Assembly: GCA_046329515.1 (NCBI GenBank)
Contig: JAXLUM010000004.1
Span: forward strand, 248,001-312,000
Direction of reading: 5' to 3'
From: Bog-950 sp046329515
GTDB lineage: Bacteria; Bacteroidota; Bacteroidia; Chitinophagales; LD1
Length of the DNA stretch: 64,000 bases
Each line of letters begins with the position of its first letter. Position 1 is the stretch's first letter. This document shows positions 24,077 to 34,200 of the stretch, piece by piece. The position numbers and the translations under genes were made by a program. The notes beneath the pieces were generated by a model, which was not told where the DNA came from, did not search any database, and worked only from the letters and a program-made list of their open reading frames with translations.

Positions 24077-24811
24077 TTGAGCGATAGCATTGTAATTATT
24101 CCAACATACAACGAGGCCGGCAATATTGAAAAAATGGTGCGGAAAGTATTTTCATTGCCTCGCGCTTTTCATCTGCTCATAATTGATGATGGCTCACCCG
24201 ATGGAACTGCGGATATCATCAAAGGGCTGCAAAAGGAATTTCCTTCCAATCTTTTTCTGGTTGAACGCAAAGGCAAACTTGGTTTAGGCACTGCTTACAT
24301 TGCCGGTTTCAAATGGGCGCTGGAAAGAAACTATGCCTTCATTTTTGAAATGGACTGCGATTTCTCACACAATCCCGATGACCTGGTGCGCCTGTATGAG
24401 GCATGTGCTAATAACGGTGCGGACTTGGCCGTTGGTTCCCGTTACGTACCCGGCGGCGGTTTCGTCAACTGGCCTAAGGAGCGCATCCGCTTATCTAAAG
24501 GGGCCTCCGTTTACGTTAACCTGGTTACCTGGATTGGTATAAAAGACCCAACAGCCGGCTTTATATGCTATAAGCGTAAAGTGCTTGAAACTATTGATCT
24601 TGATAAAATTCGTTTTGTAGGCTACGCCTTCCAGATTGAGATGAAATTTGCTGCCCGTAAGCTTGGCTTTAAGATAGTGGAGGTGCCCATCATTTTTACC
24701 GAAAGGGTAGAAGGGGTGTCAAAAATGAGCCGAAGTATTGTTAAAGAGGGCATTTTCGGCGTTTTAAAGATACAATGGAGCAGTTTTTTCTCCTCTTACC
24801 GCAAGGCCTGA
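24077..24811 (+). CDS. Polyprenol-monophosphomannose synthase-like GT2
   Basis: A 244-aa soluble-type GT2 glycosyltransferase. Motifs: VIIPTYNEAGNIE at the start, DDGSPDGT, the metal-binding EMDCDFSHNP, and FQIEMKFAARKLGF then EVPIIFTER typical of dolichol-phosphate mannose synthases. It would transfer mannose from GDP-mannose to a polyprenyl phosphate carrier at the cytoplasmic membrane face. It lacks the C-terminal membrane domain of the GtrB type. The start is TTG, preceded by GAGGGAAG. Confidence 0.88.
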   Translation: MSDSIVIIPTYNEAGNIEKMVRKVFSLPRAFHLLIIDDGSPDGTADIIKGLQKEFPSNLFLVERKGKLGLGTAYIAGFKWALERNYAFIFEMDCDFSHNPDDLVRLYEACANNGADLAVGSRYVPGGGFVNWPKERIRLSKGASVYVNLVTWIGIKDPTAGFICYKRKVLETIDLDKIRFVGYAFQIEMKFAARKLGFKIVEVPIIFTERVEGVSKMSRSIVKEGIFGVLKIQWSSFFSSYRKA

Positions 24812-24885
24812 TTCGCAGGCTTTTACCTTAACCTTATACAAAGCGCAGTTTGTAACATTTGCAGCGGCTATTCGTAATAATAGCT

Positions 24886-25716
24886 GTGGAATTGAAGTGG
24901 AACATAAGAAAAGCATTAGGAACAAGCCTCTTAGCTGCCTTCTGTTTTTTTGCTTTTGGTCAGTCTGCCCCGGCAACGCAAACACCTAACGAGGTGTTCA
25001 AAATTGCATTCGGTGCTTACCAGCAGGGCAACTACGATTTAGCTCTTAAGAACTTCAACCTAGCCATTACCATTGATCCTTCGCGTAACTACTTTTACTA
25101 CAACCGCGGCCTTACTTATAAGGCAATGGGCATTGCCGATAAAGCTCTTTCTGATTTCAAATTATCCAACGACCTTAAGTCAACAGCTGAAGCGCACTAC
25201 CAGGAAGGTTTAATTTATTACGAAAAGAACCAGATGGAAGATGCACAGGCGGCATTTGAAGAAGCCAAGCTTATACGTGAAGACATTGAGCGCCTCAATT
25301 TTTTATTGGGCATGATATACTTTAAAGCGAACCGTTTTGAAGAAGCCACCAAGTGTTTTTACGACTTTACCGAGCATGTGAAAAACAATGCTGATGCCTA
25401 TTACTATCGCGGTTTGTGCGAAGCAAAAACAGGCAAATACGCTGAATCAATTGCCAGCTTCAAGTTCGCCATGATGTATAAGAACAACGACTGGAAGTTG
25501 TATTACAAGATGTATGAGATATACCTGGCAATGAACGATAAGGAGAATGCGCTTTACAGCATATCAATGGTAATTGAATTGGGCGAGAAAAAGCCTGAGC
25601 ACTACGAAGAGCGCGCCCGCTTATACTTAGATACCGGCAACACTTTCAAATACGAAGAAGATTCGCAAACCGCTAAAGATTTGCGCGTGTCCACAGCCAG
25701 CGCCGGCAAGTCGTAA
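24886..25716 (+). CDS. TPR-repeat exported protein
   Basis: About 276 aa: a signal peptide (ending FFAFGQS) and then about six tetratricopeptide repeats, for example FGAYQQGNYDLALKNFNLA, YYNRGLTYKAMGIADKAL and YYYRGLCEAKTGKYAESI. TPR arrays are protein-binding scaffolds; the partner is unknown. The frame is open to TTG 24859; GTG 24886 (or TTG 24892) places a basic start directly before the hydrophobic run and is preferred, but this is uncertain. Its stop abuts the convergent gene at 25717. Confidence 0.82.
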   Translation: MELKWNIRKALGTSLLAAFCFFAFGQSAPATQTPNEVFKIAFGAYQQGNYDLALKNFNLAITIDPSRNYFYYNRGLTYKAMGIADKALSDFKLSNDLKSTAEAHYQEGLIYYEKNQMEDAQAAFEEAKLIREDIERLNFLLGMIYFKANRFEEATKCFYDFTEHVKNNADAYYYRGLCEAKTGKYAESIASFKFAMMYKNNDWKLYYKMYEIYLAMNDKENALYSISMVIELGEKKPEHYEERARLYLDTGNTFKYEEDSQTAKDLRVSTASAGKS

Positions 25717-28464
25717 TTACAGTTTAATAAGCCTGCGGCTTATGCCCTTCACTTTTATAAAGTAAATACCTGCTGCACCTTTAAGGTGCAATTCTGTTTT
25801 TGGGGTGCTTATCAATTCAGTGCTTACCAACTTTCCGTCAAAGCTGTAAATCTCCATTTTCTCACCTACTAAGCGGCTATCTGCTTCTAAAGTGTAATCT
25901 CCAAATCCCGGGTTAGGAAACACATTCATTCTTATTGGGTCGTTGTCCACCTTAACTATGCCCGATGGCGTAAACACTTTGTTGCTATACATGCCGTTAC
26001 CGTGTGTTGCCACAACAATAGTGTTATCAAAGGTGCGCGATGTTATCATGTTTATTACCACATTGCCTATAGTGTTGGCTCCCTCCTGTACCCAAACGGT
26101 ATTGCTGCCGTTAAGCTGGTCGGTACTAAACAAACCAATGCTGCTGCCTATATAGTATTTGGTGTTGGTGCCATCATTGTAAATATGCCCCCATGTTATT
26201 GAAGGCCCGTTGCCGGTACCATCAGGGTGTTCTTCCAGGTTGCCGCTAACGTCAGTCCAGTTAGCGCCGGCATCAGTAGTGTAGTAAATACTCTTAACGC
26301 CGTAGTTGCTAAAGGTTACCAGCACCTTATTATGGTTAAGGCGGTCAACTTCAACACAACTAACATAAGCCCCCACAGGAAAGCTGGCAGATGTGATATT
26401 TATTTTTGATGCATTGTTATTCGTACGGCAGCTATCCAATCTGTACACGCTGCCATCATCAGTGCCAAAGTAAAGTATGTTGGTGTTCTCTTCACTTATA
26501 TCCAAACACGAAATATGCGGCGATGTAATACCACTACCGGTTGAAGTGCCGTTCAACTTCGTCCATCCCTGCGCTACCGGGTTGTATTCATTGCCGGTCA
26601 TGGGTATTGCCCCTAATGAGTCATTACGCCATAAGGTGCGGCCCGCATCAAGGTACATTACGTTATCATCATCGGGTGCCAGCATAAAGGGGGCAATAAA
26701 TAAATAGGCATTGCCGCCGCCGGTGGGGTCAATACGGCTTAAGTTGTTTACAGTGCCATCATCATTAATACTGTATTTAAACACCTTACCGGTTTGCCAG
26801 CTTAAGTAGTAATTAGTGCGGTTATGGGTTATGGCACAATAAGCGCCATCACCAATACCAACCTTAGGCCATGGTTGCGTGTAATCTACCGTATTGGTAA
26901 AAAAGGTGCCGTTATCCTGCAAGCCGCCAATAATCATTTCACTGTTGGTGTTGCCGGGCTCAATGGCACAGGTGTAAAACTGCCCCGTGTTGTAATCATT
27001 ATTCAACGATTGCCAGGTAACAGGCGTTGCTGTTATATCCATAGTTTTCATAATACCACCATCATTGCTTGAAATAGCGTTGTTGGTGTTGCTTGGTATA
27101 AATACCAAACGGTGCTGGTCAGGGTGGTGGTTAGGGTAAACGTAATTACTCAGTTTAGCGCTGTCGCATTGGTAGCCGCCAATCCAATCGTAAGCGGCTG
27201 TTTTAAATCCGTCAAAGCTTCTGAAAATATTAGTGCCGCCTAAAAACACAAGGTTGGTATCACTAGGGTGCACTACTATATACATATCGTAAGAGGTCTG
27301 ACTGCTGTATTTTCTGAAATCGAAAGTGTAAAAGCCGGTGCAGTGGTCGTCGGGTATATTGGCCGTGCGGTTCTCCCATTTGCCGCCAGCAGCCCCGCTA
27401 CCGTTGCCTGATAAATAATGATACTTCCACAGGTTGTGGCCTGTGCTGCCGCTGCCCGAAGTTTCTGCAATAAAGTAAACCTGGTTTTCATCGCCGGGGG
27501 CTATACCCATTTCAATACGCGCATAGCTTGCTGGAAATCCGCTGGGGGTAATATTGGTCCAGGTAATGCCATCTTCACTACGCCATATGCCCTTGCTTGG
27601 CGTTTCTGATGATATAGTAGCATACAATACCCCTGTTCTGGTAATAGCCAAATCAGTGTATTCCGAAATCTGGCTTATGGATGTATCCAAACCCAAAACG
27701 GGTGTCCAGCTTGTTCCGCCGTCTACACTGCGCCATACACCGTTAACGGTTGCAGCATATACTTCATCCTGGCTGTTGTTGGTTGCATCGGTCACAATCT
27801 CCCACACAAAATCAAAATCGCGTTGTTCGTATAAAGTAGTTGGCGTATTAGACGTGGTAGAAGGCAACAAACTCCAGCTTACACCACCATCGGTTGATTT
27901 AAAAATACCATCACCTGAAAACTGCGATGAAAAGCCTGCAGCATTTACTACACCGTATTGTTCACCTGTTCCGTAATACCAAACATTGGTTTTGCCGCTT
28001 CGTTTATCCTGTGCAACACAACTAACCGAATGCAGTTGTTGCGGTTGGGTGCAACTGCTAAAGTGCGCGCCTCCATCTGTACTGCGCCACATGCCGCCGC
28101 TAACCTGCCCGGCCAATATTGTGTTTTCATTGGTAACATCAAGGGCAAGTGCACGGGTGCGTCCACCTAAATTATAAGGCCCGCGGTTTTGCCAGTTGGT
28201 AGCGCGGCTATCATTGTTTTTGGGTAAGGTAGCGGCAAAAGCAAGTTCCTTTTTCCGTATATCCTTGGGCAATTCATTGGTAAACGGGTTGCGGAAACGC
28301 TTAAAGTTGTATTCAGCAGCTTCGCCTTCCTCATCATTGCCGTATAGTTCACCTTCCTCGCGCTCATGCAGTTTTTCTTTCAGCGGTTGGTAGTAAGCAA
28401 TACCCGCTATAGCCGTTAAGGTTAACAGCGCAAAAAATAGAATACCCTTATTCATTCCCTTCAT
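25717..28464 (-). CDS. BNR/sialidase-like propeller protein, T9SS cargo
   Basis: A 915-aa protein with an N-terminal hydrophobic export segment (residues 7-24), an acidic linker, and repeated BNR/VPS10-type Asp-box motifs (WRSTDGGAHF, FKSTDGGVSW, WRSVDGGTSW, YYTTDAGANW) that form beta-propellers. The last ~75 residues, from VFPNPGFGDYTLEA to YFIKVKGISRRLIKL, are a T9SS type A sorting domain, so the protein should pass the outer membrane and be attached to the surface or released. No catalytic sialidase residues were recognised. Its stop touches the TPR gene. Confidence 0.88.
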   Translation of the reverse strand: MKGMNKGILFFALLTLTAIAGIAYYQPLKEKLHEREEGELYGNDEEGEAAEYNFKRFRNPFTNELPKDIRKKELAFAATLPKNNDSRATNWQNRGPYNLGGRTRALALDVTNENTILAGQVSGGMWRSTDGGAHFSSCTQPQQLHSVSCVAQDKRSGKTNVWYYGTGEQYGVVNAAGFSSQFSGDGIFKSTDGGVSWSLLPSTTSNTPTTLYEQRDFDFVWEIVTDATNNSQDEVYAATVNGVWRSVDGGTSWTPVLGLDTSISQISEYTDLAITRTGVLYATISSETPSKGIWRSEDGITWTNITPSGFPASYARIEMGIAPGDENQVYFIAETSGSGSTGHNLWKYHYLSGNGSGAAGGKWENRTANIPDDHCTGFYTFDFRKYSSQTSYDMYIVVHPSDTNLVFLGGTNIFRSFDGFKTAAYDWIGGYQCDSAKLSNYVYPNHHPDQHRLVFIPSNTNNAISSNDGGIMKTMDITATPVTWQSLNNDYNTGQFYTCAIEPGNTNSEMIIGGLQDNGTFFTNTVDYTQPWPKVGIGDGAYCAITHNRTNYYLSWQTGKVFKYSINDDGTVNNLSRIDPTGGGNAYLFIAPFMLAPDDDNVMYLDAGRTLWRNDSLGAIPMTGNEYNPVAQGWTKLNGTSTGSGITSPHISCLDISEENTNILYFGTDDGSVYRLDSCRTNNNASKINITSASFPVGAYVSCVEVDRLNHNKVLVTFSNYGVKSIYYTTDAGANWTDVSGNLEEHPDGTGNGPSITWGHIYNDGTNTKYYIGSSIGLFSTDQLNGSNTVWVQEGANTIGNVVINMITSRTFDNTIVVATHGNGMYSNKVFTPSGIVKVDNDPIRMNVFPNPGFGDYTLEADSRLVGEKMEIYSFDGKLVSTELISTPKTELHLKGAAGIYFIKVKGISRRLIKL

Positions 28465-28500
28465 TTGCGGGTGAAAATAAGCGCATTTTTAAAAAGCCTT

Positions 28501-28755
28501 TTAGCTTTCTATGTATTGCATTTTCATTTGTTCATAAACCCTTACTGCATCGCGGTAGGTAGGGTACCAATAAGCTACAGTTCGCTCATTCAGCATCAAA
28601 TCATCGGGGCTATCGTTGGAGGTAGCTACCTGCCCGGTATGTATATTAATAGGTAAGCCACCAAGGTAAACGGTGTAGTAACCGCGCATATCCTGCCATA
28701 GTTTAAGCTCTAATGCTTTGCTGAAGTTGTAGGTTTCGAGTATGCTTTTTTGCAT
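28501..28755 (-). CDS. Conserved-looking small protein, unknown function
   Basis: An 84-aa soluble protein with no signal sequence and a high aromatic content (WYPTYRDAVRVYEQ). I do not recognise it. The codon pattern is like its neighbours. It is divergent from the gene at 28828 and 36 bp upstream of the BNR gene on the same strand. Confidence 0.55.
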   Translation of the reverse strand: MQKSILETYNFSKALELKLWQDMRGYYTVYLGGLPINIHTGQVATSNDSPDDLMLNERTVAYWYPTYRDAVRVYEQMKMQYIES

Positions 28756-28827
28756 ATGTTAAGCGTTTTAGGCAAAAAAAATGGCTGTCTGCGCAATCTA
28801 TTTGCGTAGGTTTTGCGTTTTATACAT

Positions 28828-29577
28828 ATGGATTTGAAGGCAAAACGAATTTTGTTTAAAGCCTATTGGGGTAACAGGGGCTGGAAGGAGAATGAAGACC
28901 GCGGTATGGACCGCGATGACTTTGAGTATGCCAAGTCTAAGGGCCTGATGTTTGACCACCTGAACATTACCCGCGAAAGCCTGTTGGAAAAACTAACTAC
29001 GCTGGTTCAGCAAACCGAAAAGAAAAAACTAAGCGATGCCTTTTTGGGCAGCCTGTCTAACCGTAAGGTGCATTGGCGTTCGGCTTTGGCCAGCTATGCC
29101 AATTCGGTTCGCATTTTGGCAGCACCCGAGCTTAACCAGGCCTATCTTGGTTATGGAATAAATATTGACCTTAACATATTAAACTTCGAACGTTTGAAAT
29201 GGGGTGGGGTGCGCCACTTTATTGGGGTTTACAACTATCTTGATTTACTGCTTTTTAAAAATGAACAGATTCCGGAGCCCACTGAAAACGATAAGGGCTT
29301 AATGAAAACCTTGCTGGAAACTATTGATAATGCAGAGGGCGATTGTACCCCGGCACGCCTTAGGGCTAAACTGAAAGATATTATACCCGGCTCTAAGCAG
29401 GAACTTCACCTGCTTATAGAAATTATGGCCTGCGCCGAAATTTTAAAAGCCAATACGCCCGGCCGTCCTTTAACCGGTAAAGCTGATTGGTTCTTTGCCA
29501 TAGATTGGCGCGGAGAAGACAAGTATAACCGTGCTGCTTTGCAGAATTACTTTGGCGGTTACGGCCTGCAATTCTGA
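28828..29577 (+). CDS. Unrecognised soluble protein
   Basis: A 249-aa protein with no signal peptide or membrane segment, largely helical, starting MDLKAKRILFKAYWGNRGWK. The frame is open to TTG 28813, but ATG 28828 is the more likely start. I recognise no domain. Trp- and Asn-rich segments near both ends (YWGNRGW; DWFFAIDWRGEDKYN) would be useful for a profile search. It precedes the dipeptidase gene by 51 bp on the same strand. Confidence 0.7.
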   Translation: MDLKAKRILFKAYWGNRGWKENEDRGMDRDDFEYAKSKGLMFDHLNITRESLLEKLTTLVQQTEKKKLSDAFLGSLSNRKVHWRSALASYANSVRILAAPELNQAYLGYGINIDLNILNFERLKWGGVRHFIGVYNYLDLLLFKNEQIPEPTENDKGLMKTLLETIDNAEGDCTPARLRAKLKDIIPGSKQELHLLIEIMACAEILKANTPGRPLTGKADWFFAIDWRGEDKYNRAALQNYFGGYGLQF

Positions 29578-29628
29578 TTACAATTTGCTGCAGGCTTTTC
29601 TATTTTCGCCCTCCGTAACTCAAACATT

Positions 29629-30999
29629 ATGCAGCAACTGAAACCGTACCTTGATCAAAATAAAGAGCGCTTTTTAAACGAATTGTTAGACCTGTTGCGC
29701 ATACCCTCTATAAGCGCTGATGAAAAGTATGGCCCTGATGTGCTGCGTTGTGCGGAAGCTGTTAAGGCTAGCCTTTTAGTTGCAGGGGTAGATAAGGCAG
29801 AAATTTGCCCTACCAAAGGTTATCCCATTGTTTACGGCGAGAAAGTAATTGACCCTAAGTTGCCTACCGTTTTGGTATATGGCCATTACGATGTTCAACC
29901 TGCCGACCCTATTGATTTATGGAACTCACCGCCTTTTGAGCCGGTGGTTAAGGATGGAAACATTTATGCCCGCGGCGCTTGTGATGATAAGGGCCAGATG
30001 TATATGCACGTTAAGGCTTTTGAAATGATGGTGAAGAACAACGCCTTGCCGTGCAACGTTAAGTTTATGATAGAAGGGGAGGAGGAAGTAGGCTCTGCCA
30101 ACCTTGAAACCTTTGCAGTAAGCAACAAAGAAAAGCTGAAAGCAGATGTTGTGCTTATTTCTGATACCAGCATGATAAGTAATGAAGTGCCAAGTATAAC
30201 TACAGGCCTTCGTGGCTTAAGCTACCTTGAAGTAGAAGTTACAGGCCCTAACCGCGATTTACACAGCGGCGTTTACGGTGGTGCGGTAGCCAATCCAATC
30301 AATATTTTGTGCGATATGATTTCTTCTATGCACGATGAAAACCGCCATATTACCATACCCGGTTTTTACGATGACGTTGCAGAAGTAGCCAAAGAGGAGC
30401 GCGACCAAATGGCGGCTGCCCCTTTTAGCTTAGAAGAATACAAGAAGGACCTTGATATAAACGATGTGCTTGGCGAAAAAGGATACTCTACGCTTGAGCG
30501 TGTTTCCATACGCCCAACCTTAGATGTTAATGGTATTTGGGGTGGTTACACCGGTCAGGGCGCTAAAACAGTATTGCCTTCTAAAGCTTATGCTAAAATT
30601 TCAATGCGCCTGGTACCCAACCAAAAAAGCGAGAAGATTATGCAGTTGTTTGAGGAGCACTTTAAAAAGATAGCCCCTGCCTGCGTTAAAGTAAAAGTTA
30701 TGCCGCACCATGGCGGCGAGGCTGCTGTTACTCCAACTGATTCTATTGCTTACAAAGCAGCTTCTAAAGCTATGGAGCAAACCTTTGGCAAAACGCCTAT
30801 ACCGTTGCGCACAGGCGGTAGCATTCCTATTGTTACCATGTTCGAGAAGGTATTGGGCACCAAATCAGTGCTTTTCGGCTTTGGTTTAGATAGTGATGCC
30901 ATACACTCACCCAACGAAAAATACGGCCTGTTCAATTACTACAAGGGTATTGAAACTATCCCTTACTTCTACCAGTACTTTACGGAAATGAGCCGGTAA
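29629..30999 (+). CDS. M20-family dipeptidase
   Basis: A 456-aa zinc metallopeptidase of the M20 carboxypeptidase/dipeptidase family. Zn-ligand and catalytic motifs are in order: VYGHYDVQP, ACDDKGQMY, EGEEEVGS (catalytic Glu), SDTSM and the C-terminal HSPNEKY. A lid/dimerisation domain occupies about 200-370. No signal peptide, so it is cytosolic and probably cleaves dipeptides or modified amino acids. Confidence 0.92.
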   Translation: MQQLKPYLDQNKERFLNELLDLLRIPSISADEKYGPDVLRCAEAVKASLLVAGVDKAEICPTKGYPIVYGEKVIDPKLPTVLVYGHYDVQPADPIDLWNSPPFEPVVKDGNIYARGACDDKGQMYMHVKAFEMMVKNNALPCNVKFMIEGEEEVGSANLETFAVSNKEKLKADVVLISDTSMISNEVPSITTGLRGLSYLEVEVTGPNRDLHSGVYGGAVANPINILCDMISSMHDENRHITIPGFYDDVAEVAKEERDQMAAAPFSLEEYKKDLDINDVLGEKGYSTLERVSIRPTLDVNGIWGGYTGQGAKTVLPSKAYAKISMRLVPNQKSEKIMQLFEEHFKKIAPACVKVKVMPHHGGEAAVTPTDSIAYKAASKAMEQTFGKTPIPLRTGGSIPIVTMFEKVLGTKSVLFGFGLDSDAIHSPNEKYGLFNYYKGIETIPYFYQYFTEMSR

Positions 31000-31192
31000 G
31001 CACTTGACAGTTCCTGTTTTCACACTTATTTTATCGGCCTCTACGCCCCTGACATAATTTATTTTTACTGAAGTTGCATTGGTATAAGGTGATTATGAGC
31101 GCATTAGGCACTCCTCACAGTTACTCACATTCTATGCAGTAAATTGAGGAAAATTTAATGTTGAAACAACATTCCTTTTGCTCATCATACCT

Positions 31193-31200
31193 TATTTTTG
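31193..31200 (+). promoter_or_regulatory. Candidate -7 promoter element of the giant T9SS protein
   Basis: TATTTTTG fits TAnnTTTG and lies 36 bp before the ATG at 31237. A TTTG at 31177-31180 is present but closer than the usual ~19-bp spacing. Confidence 0.4.
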
Positions 31201-31236
31201 CGGCTTCTAACGACACGCAATTAAAAAACTACCTGT

Positions 31237-34200
31237 ATGAAGAAACTCTCCCTGGTAACGTGGGCTGTTTTACTGCTATGTTTTAGTAGCACGGTAAATG
31301 CTCAATTGGCTTTAACAAATGCTTCAACGTCTCAAACCATCGACTTTAGCTCCAGTATTTCGGGCGTAAGTAATGGCGCATACACCGCAGCCGGCTTTCA
31401 ATCTTCCCCAAGTGCAGGGCAACTGAATTCAAATGCTTGGGCTGTTACCGGGTGGAGTGATGGTGCTCTTTCATTTGGCGGTACTCAAACCACTGCTAGT
31501 ACTGATTATACCAGGGGGGCAACTAACGCAGCACAAACTGTAGGCGGTTTTTATGCAGCTACAATGACGCCGCATTCCGCTGCAAACCCGGGCTTTCTCA
31601 TTCAGCCCGGCGGGTCCGACTTTTCTCCGGGAACGCTTACGCTTAAGATTGTAAACAACGGAACCACAAATATTACGCAGTTAGATGTGTCGTATAAAAT
31701 TTATGTGCGTAACGATCAGGGCCGTTCTACTTCTTTCAACTTTTCGCATTCTTCCGACAACTCTACTTATACCGCTGTTGCCGCTTTAGATTATACCAGC
31801 CCTACCACTGCCGATGTAGCGGGTTATGTTTTAGTTGGTACCAAATCAACTTCCATTACAGGTTTAGCAATAGCCCCATCTTCAGTTTATTATATCCGTT
31901 GGAGCAGCGCCGATGTTGGCGGTACAGGTAGCCGCGATGAGATAGGCTTAGATGATATCAGTGTAACAGGCACCTTCTCAGCAGCAGCCACCCCGGCTTC
32001 TGATGTTTCTGCCGCTACTGGTGGTGAACCTACATCTATCTCTTCTATAATAAACACGCAAGGAGCTGCTTCATCTAACTTTAACTTTACAGTAACGGAT
32101 GATGCCGTGGGAGACGATGCCTTACCAACTTTAATAAGCCAGATTGTAATTGCACAGGGAACAGGCAACGATATAGCCGACTGGACACAGGCTATTGCCG
32201 GCGCTGAGCTTAGCGATGGCACAAACACACAAACCGGCACAGTGGCTGCTACCAGCATCACTTTTAGCGGTATTAATACACTTTTACTTGGTAATATTTC
32301 AGATGGTGCCAGTAAAACCTTTACGCTAAAAGTTTGGCTTAAAACCTCTTTAGGCGGTACCTTGCCTACAACTGTTGATGGCTTAAACCTTGCCTTTAAA
32401 GTACAGGGTAGTAGCTTTACAACGGTGGCTGTAACCTCTACGGGCATGTCAAGCCCTGGTACTACAGTTGAATCAGGCTCTTCTAATAACGCGGTTGATG
32501 TAACAGCTACAGCTTTAAACTTTACCACCGCTTTTGCGCCTACTTCAATTAACGTGTTTACCAACTTTACAACTCCGGGCGTTGTGCGCGCTCAGGATGC
32601 CAACGGCAATACCGACCTTGGTGTTACCAGTTCAGTTACGGTAACCAACTCCGCCGGGTACAGCACTATCAATAACCCCGGCAGTTTTAGCGCAGGTGTT
32701 TTAACTTTCCCATCTAACTTCCAGTTTGGCACCGGCGGCGGTTCAACAACAGTAACTGTTGACGATGCCAATGCAGGCACTACAAACGCTACCAGCGGTT
32801 CTATTACAGTAACGGTTCCTACACCAACTTTAGCAACCAGCGTGCTTATCCCTAACTTTATTTGTCCGGGCTCAACAGTTAGTGTTCCATACACTGCTAC
32901 TAACTTCGGAACGGGTAACGTATTTACCGCACAACTTTCTGATGCTTCAGGTAGCTTCGCTTCGCCTGTTTCAATCGGCACCTTAACCTCTACCGCAAGC
33001 GGCACTATATCCGCTACCATTCCTTCAAGCACAGCTAATGGAACCGGCTACCGCATTCGCGTAGTAGGTAGCGCGCCTTCTTTTACAGGTACTGATAACG
33101 GCCAAAACATTACTATACAATACAGCAATTCAACGCCTTTGTTTACTGAATCAATGGGCACCGTTAGCACTACAACCCTTATTGCATCACACGAAGCCGC
33201 TAACGGTTTCGACAATGACGGTTTCACTATGTCAGGTAGCGGTGATATCCGTAGCACGGGTGGCTCATCAGGTGCATACACCGGTGCAAGTGGCGGGGCT
33301 AACGTGTTTTTAACTAATACGGCCGGTACCAACTTCCGTATTGATGGTATTAACACATCGGGTTTATCGCCAATGGTATTGTATATGGGCATTTTCAAAT
33401 CTACTACCGGCGAAACAGGTTCTAACCTGCAATTAGAGGTTAGCTCTAACGGTGGTACATCATGGACAACCATTCCATGGACTACCCTTGCTGGCACACT
33501 ACCTAATACTGCTACCTGGAACCAGGTAAAAGTTACCGGTGCGTTGCCGCAGTCAGCTACTTTATCTTTACGCTTTACCAACCTAAGCAACACTGTATCC
33601 TTCCGCTTAGATGATATAAACGTTTACTCGGGCACTCCAACTACCTTCTCTGTTTCACCAACAGGCCCAATAACACAGTGCGGTGGCACAGTTGCTTTAA
33701 CGGCTAGCCCATCAGGTCAAACCTATTCATGGAGTACTACCGAAACTACCCAAAGTATATCAGTAGGTTCAACCGGCAGCTATACAGTTACAATTGCTGA
33801 TGCATTTGGTTGTTCGGCTGCAAAAGGACCTGTTAGTGTTACTATTAACACCGCAACTCTTCCTTCCATAAAAATTACTTCAACCAACAGCACTATTTGT
33901 GCAGGCGTTGCGCAAAGCTTTTCAGTAGGCGCTACAACCGATGGTGGTGTTTCACCAACTTACCAATGGAAGCTCAATGGCACTAACGTAGCAGTGGGCA
34001 CTACGTACTCACCGGCTTCTTTATCGCCTAATGATGTAGTTAACTGCTACATGAACAGTTCCGCTAACTGTATAACGCAAACAACTGTAATGTCAAACAC
34101 ATTTACAGTTCGCCCTACAATAACCGGTACTACGGCAACAGTATTTACGGAGAACTTCGGTAGCTCCGGCACTAACATTGACTTTAGTGTGTATACTTCG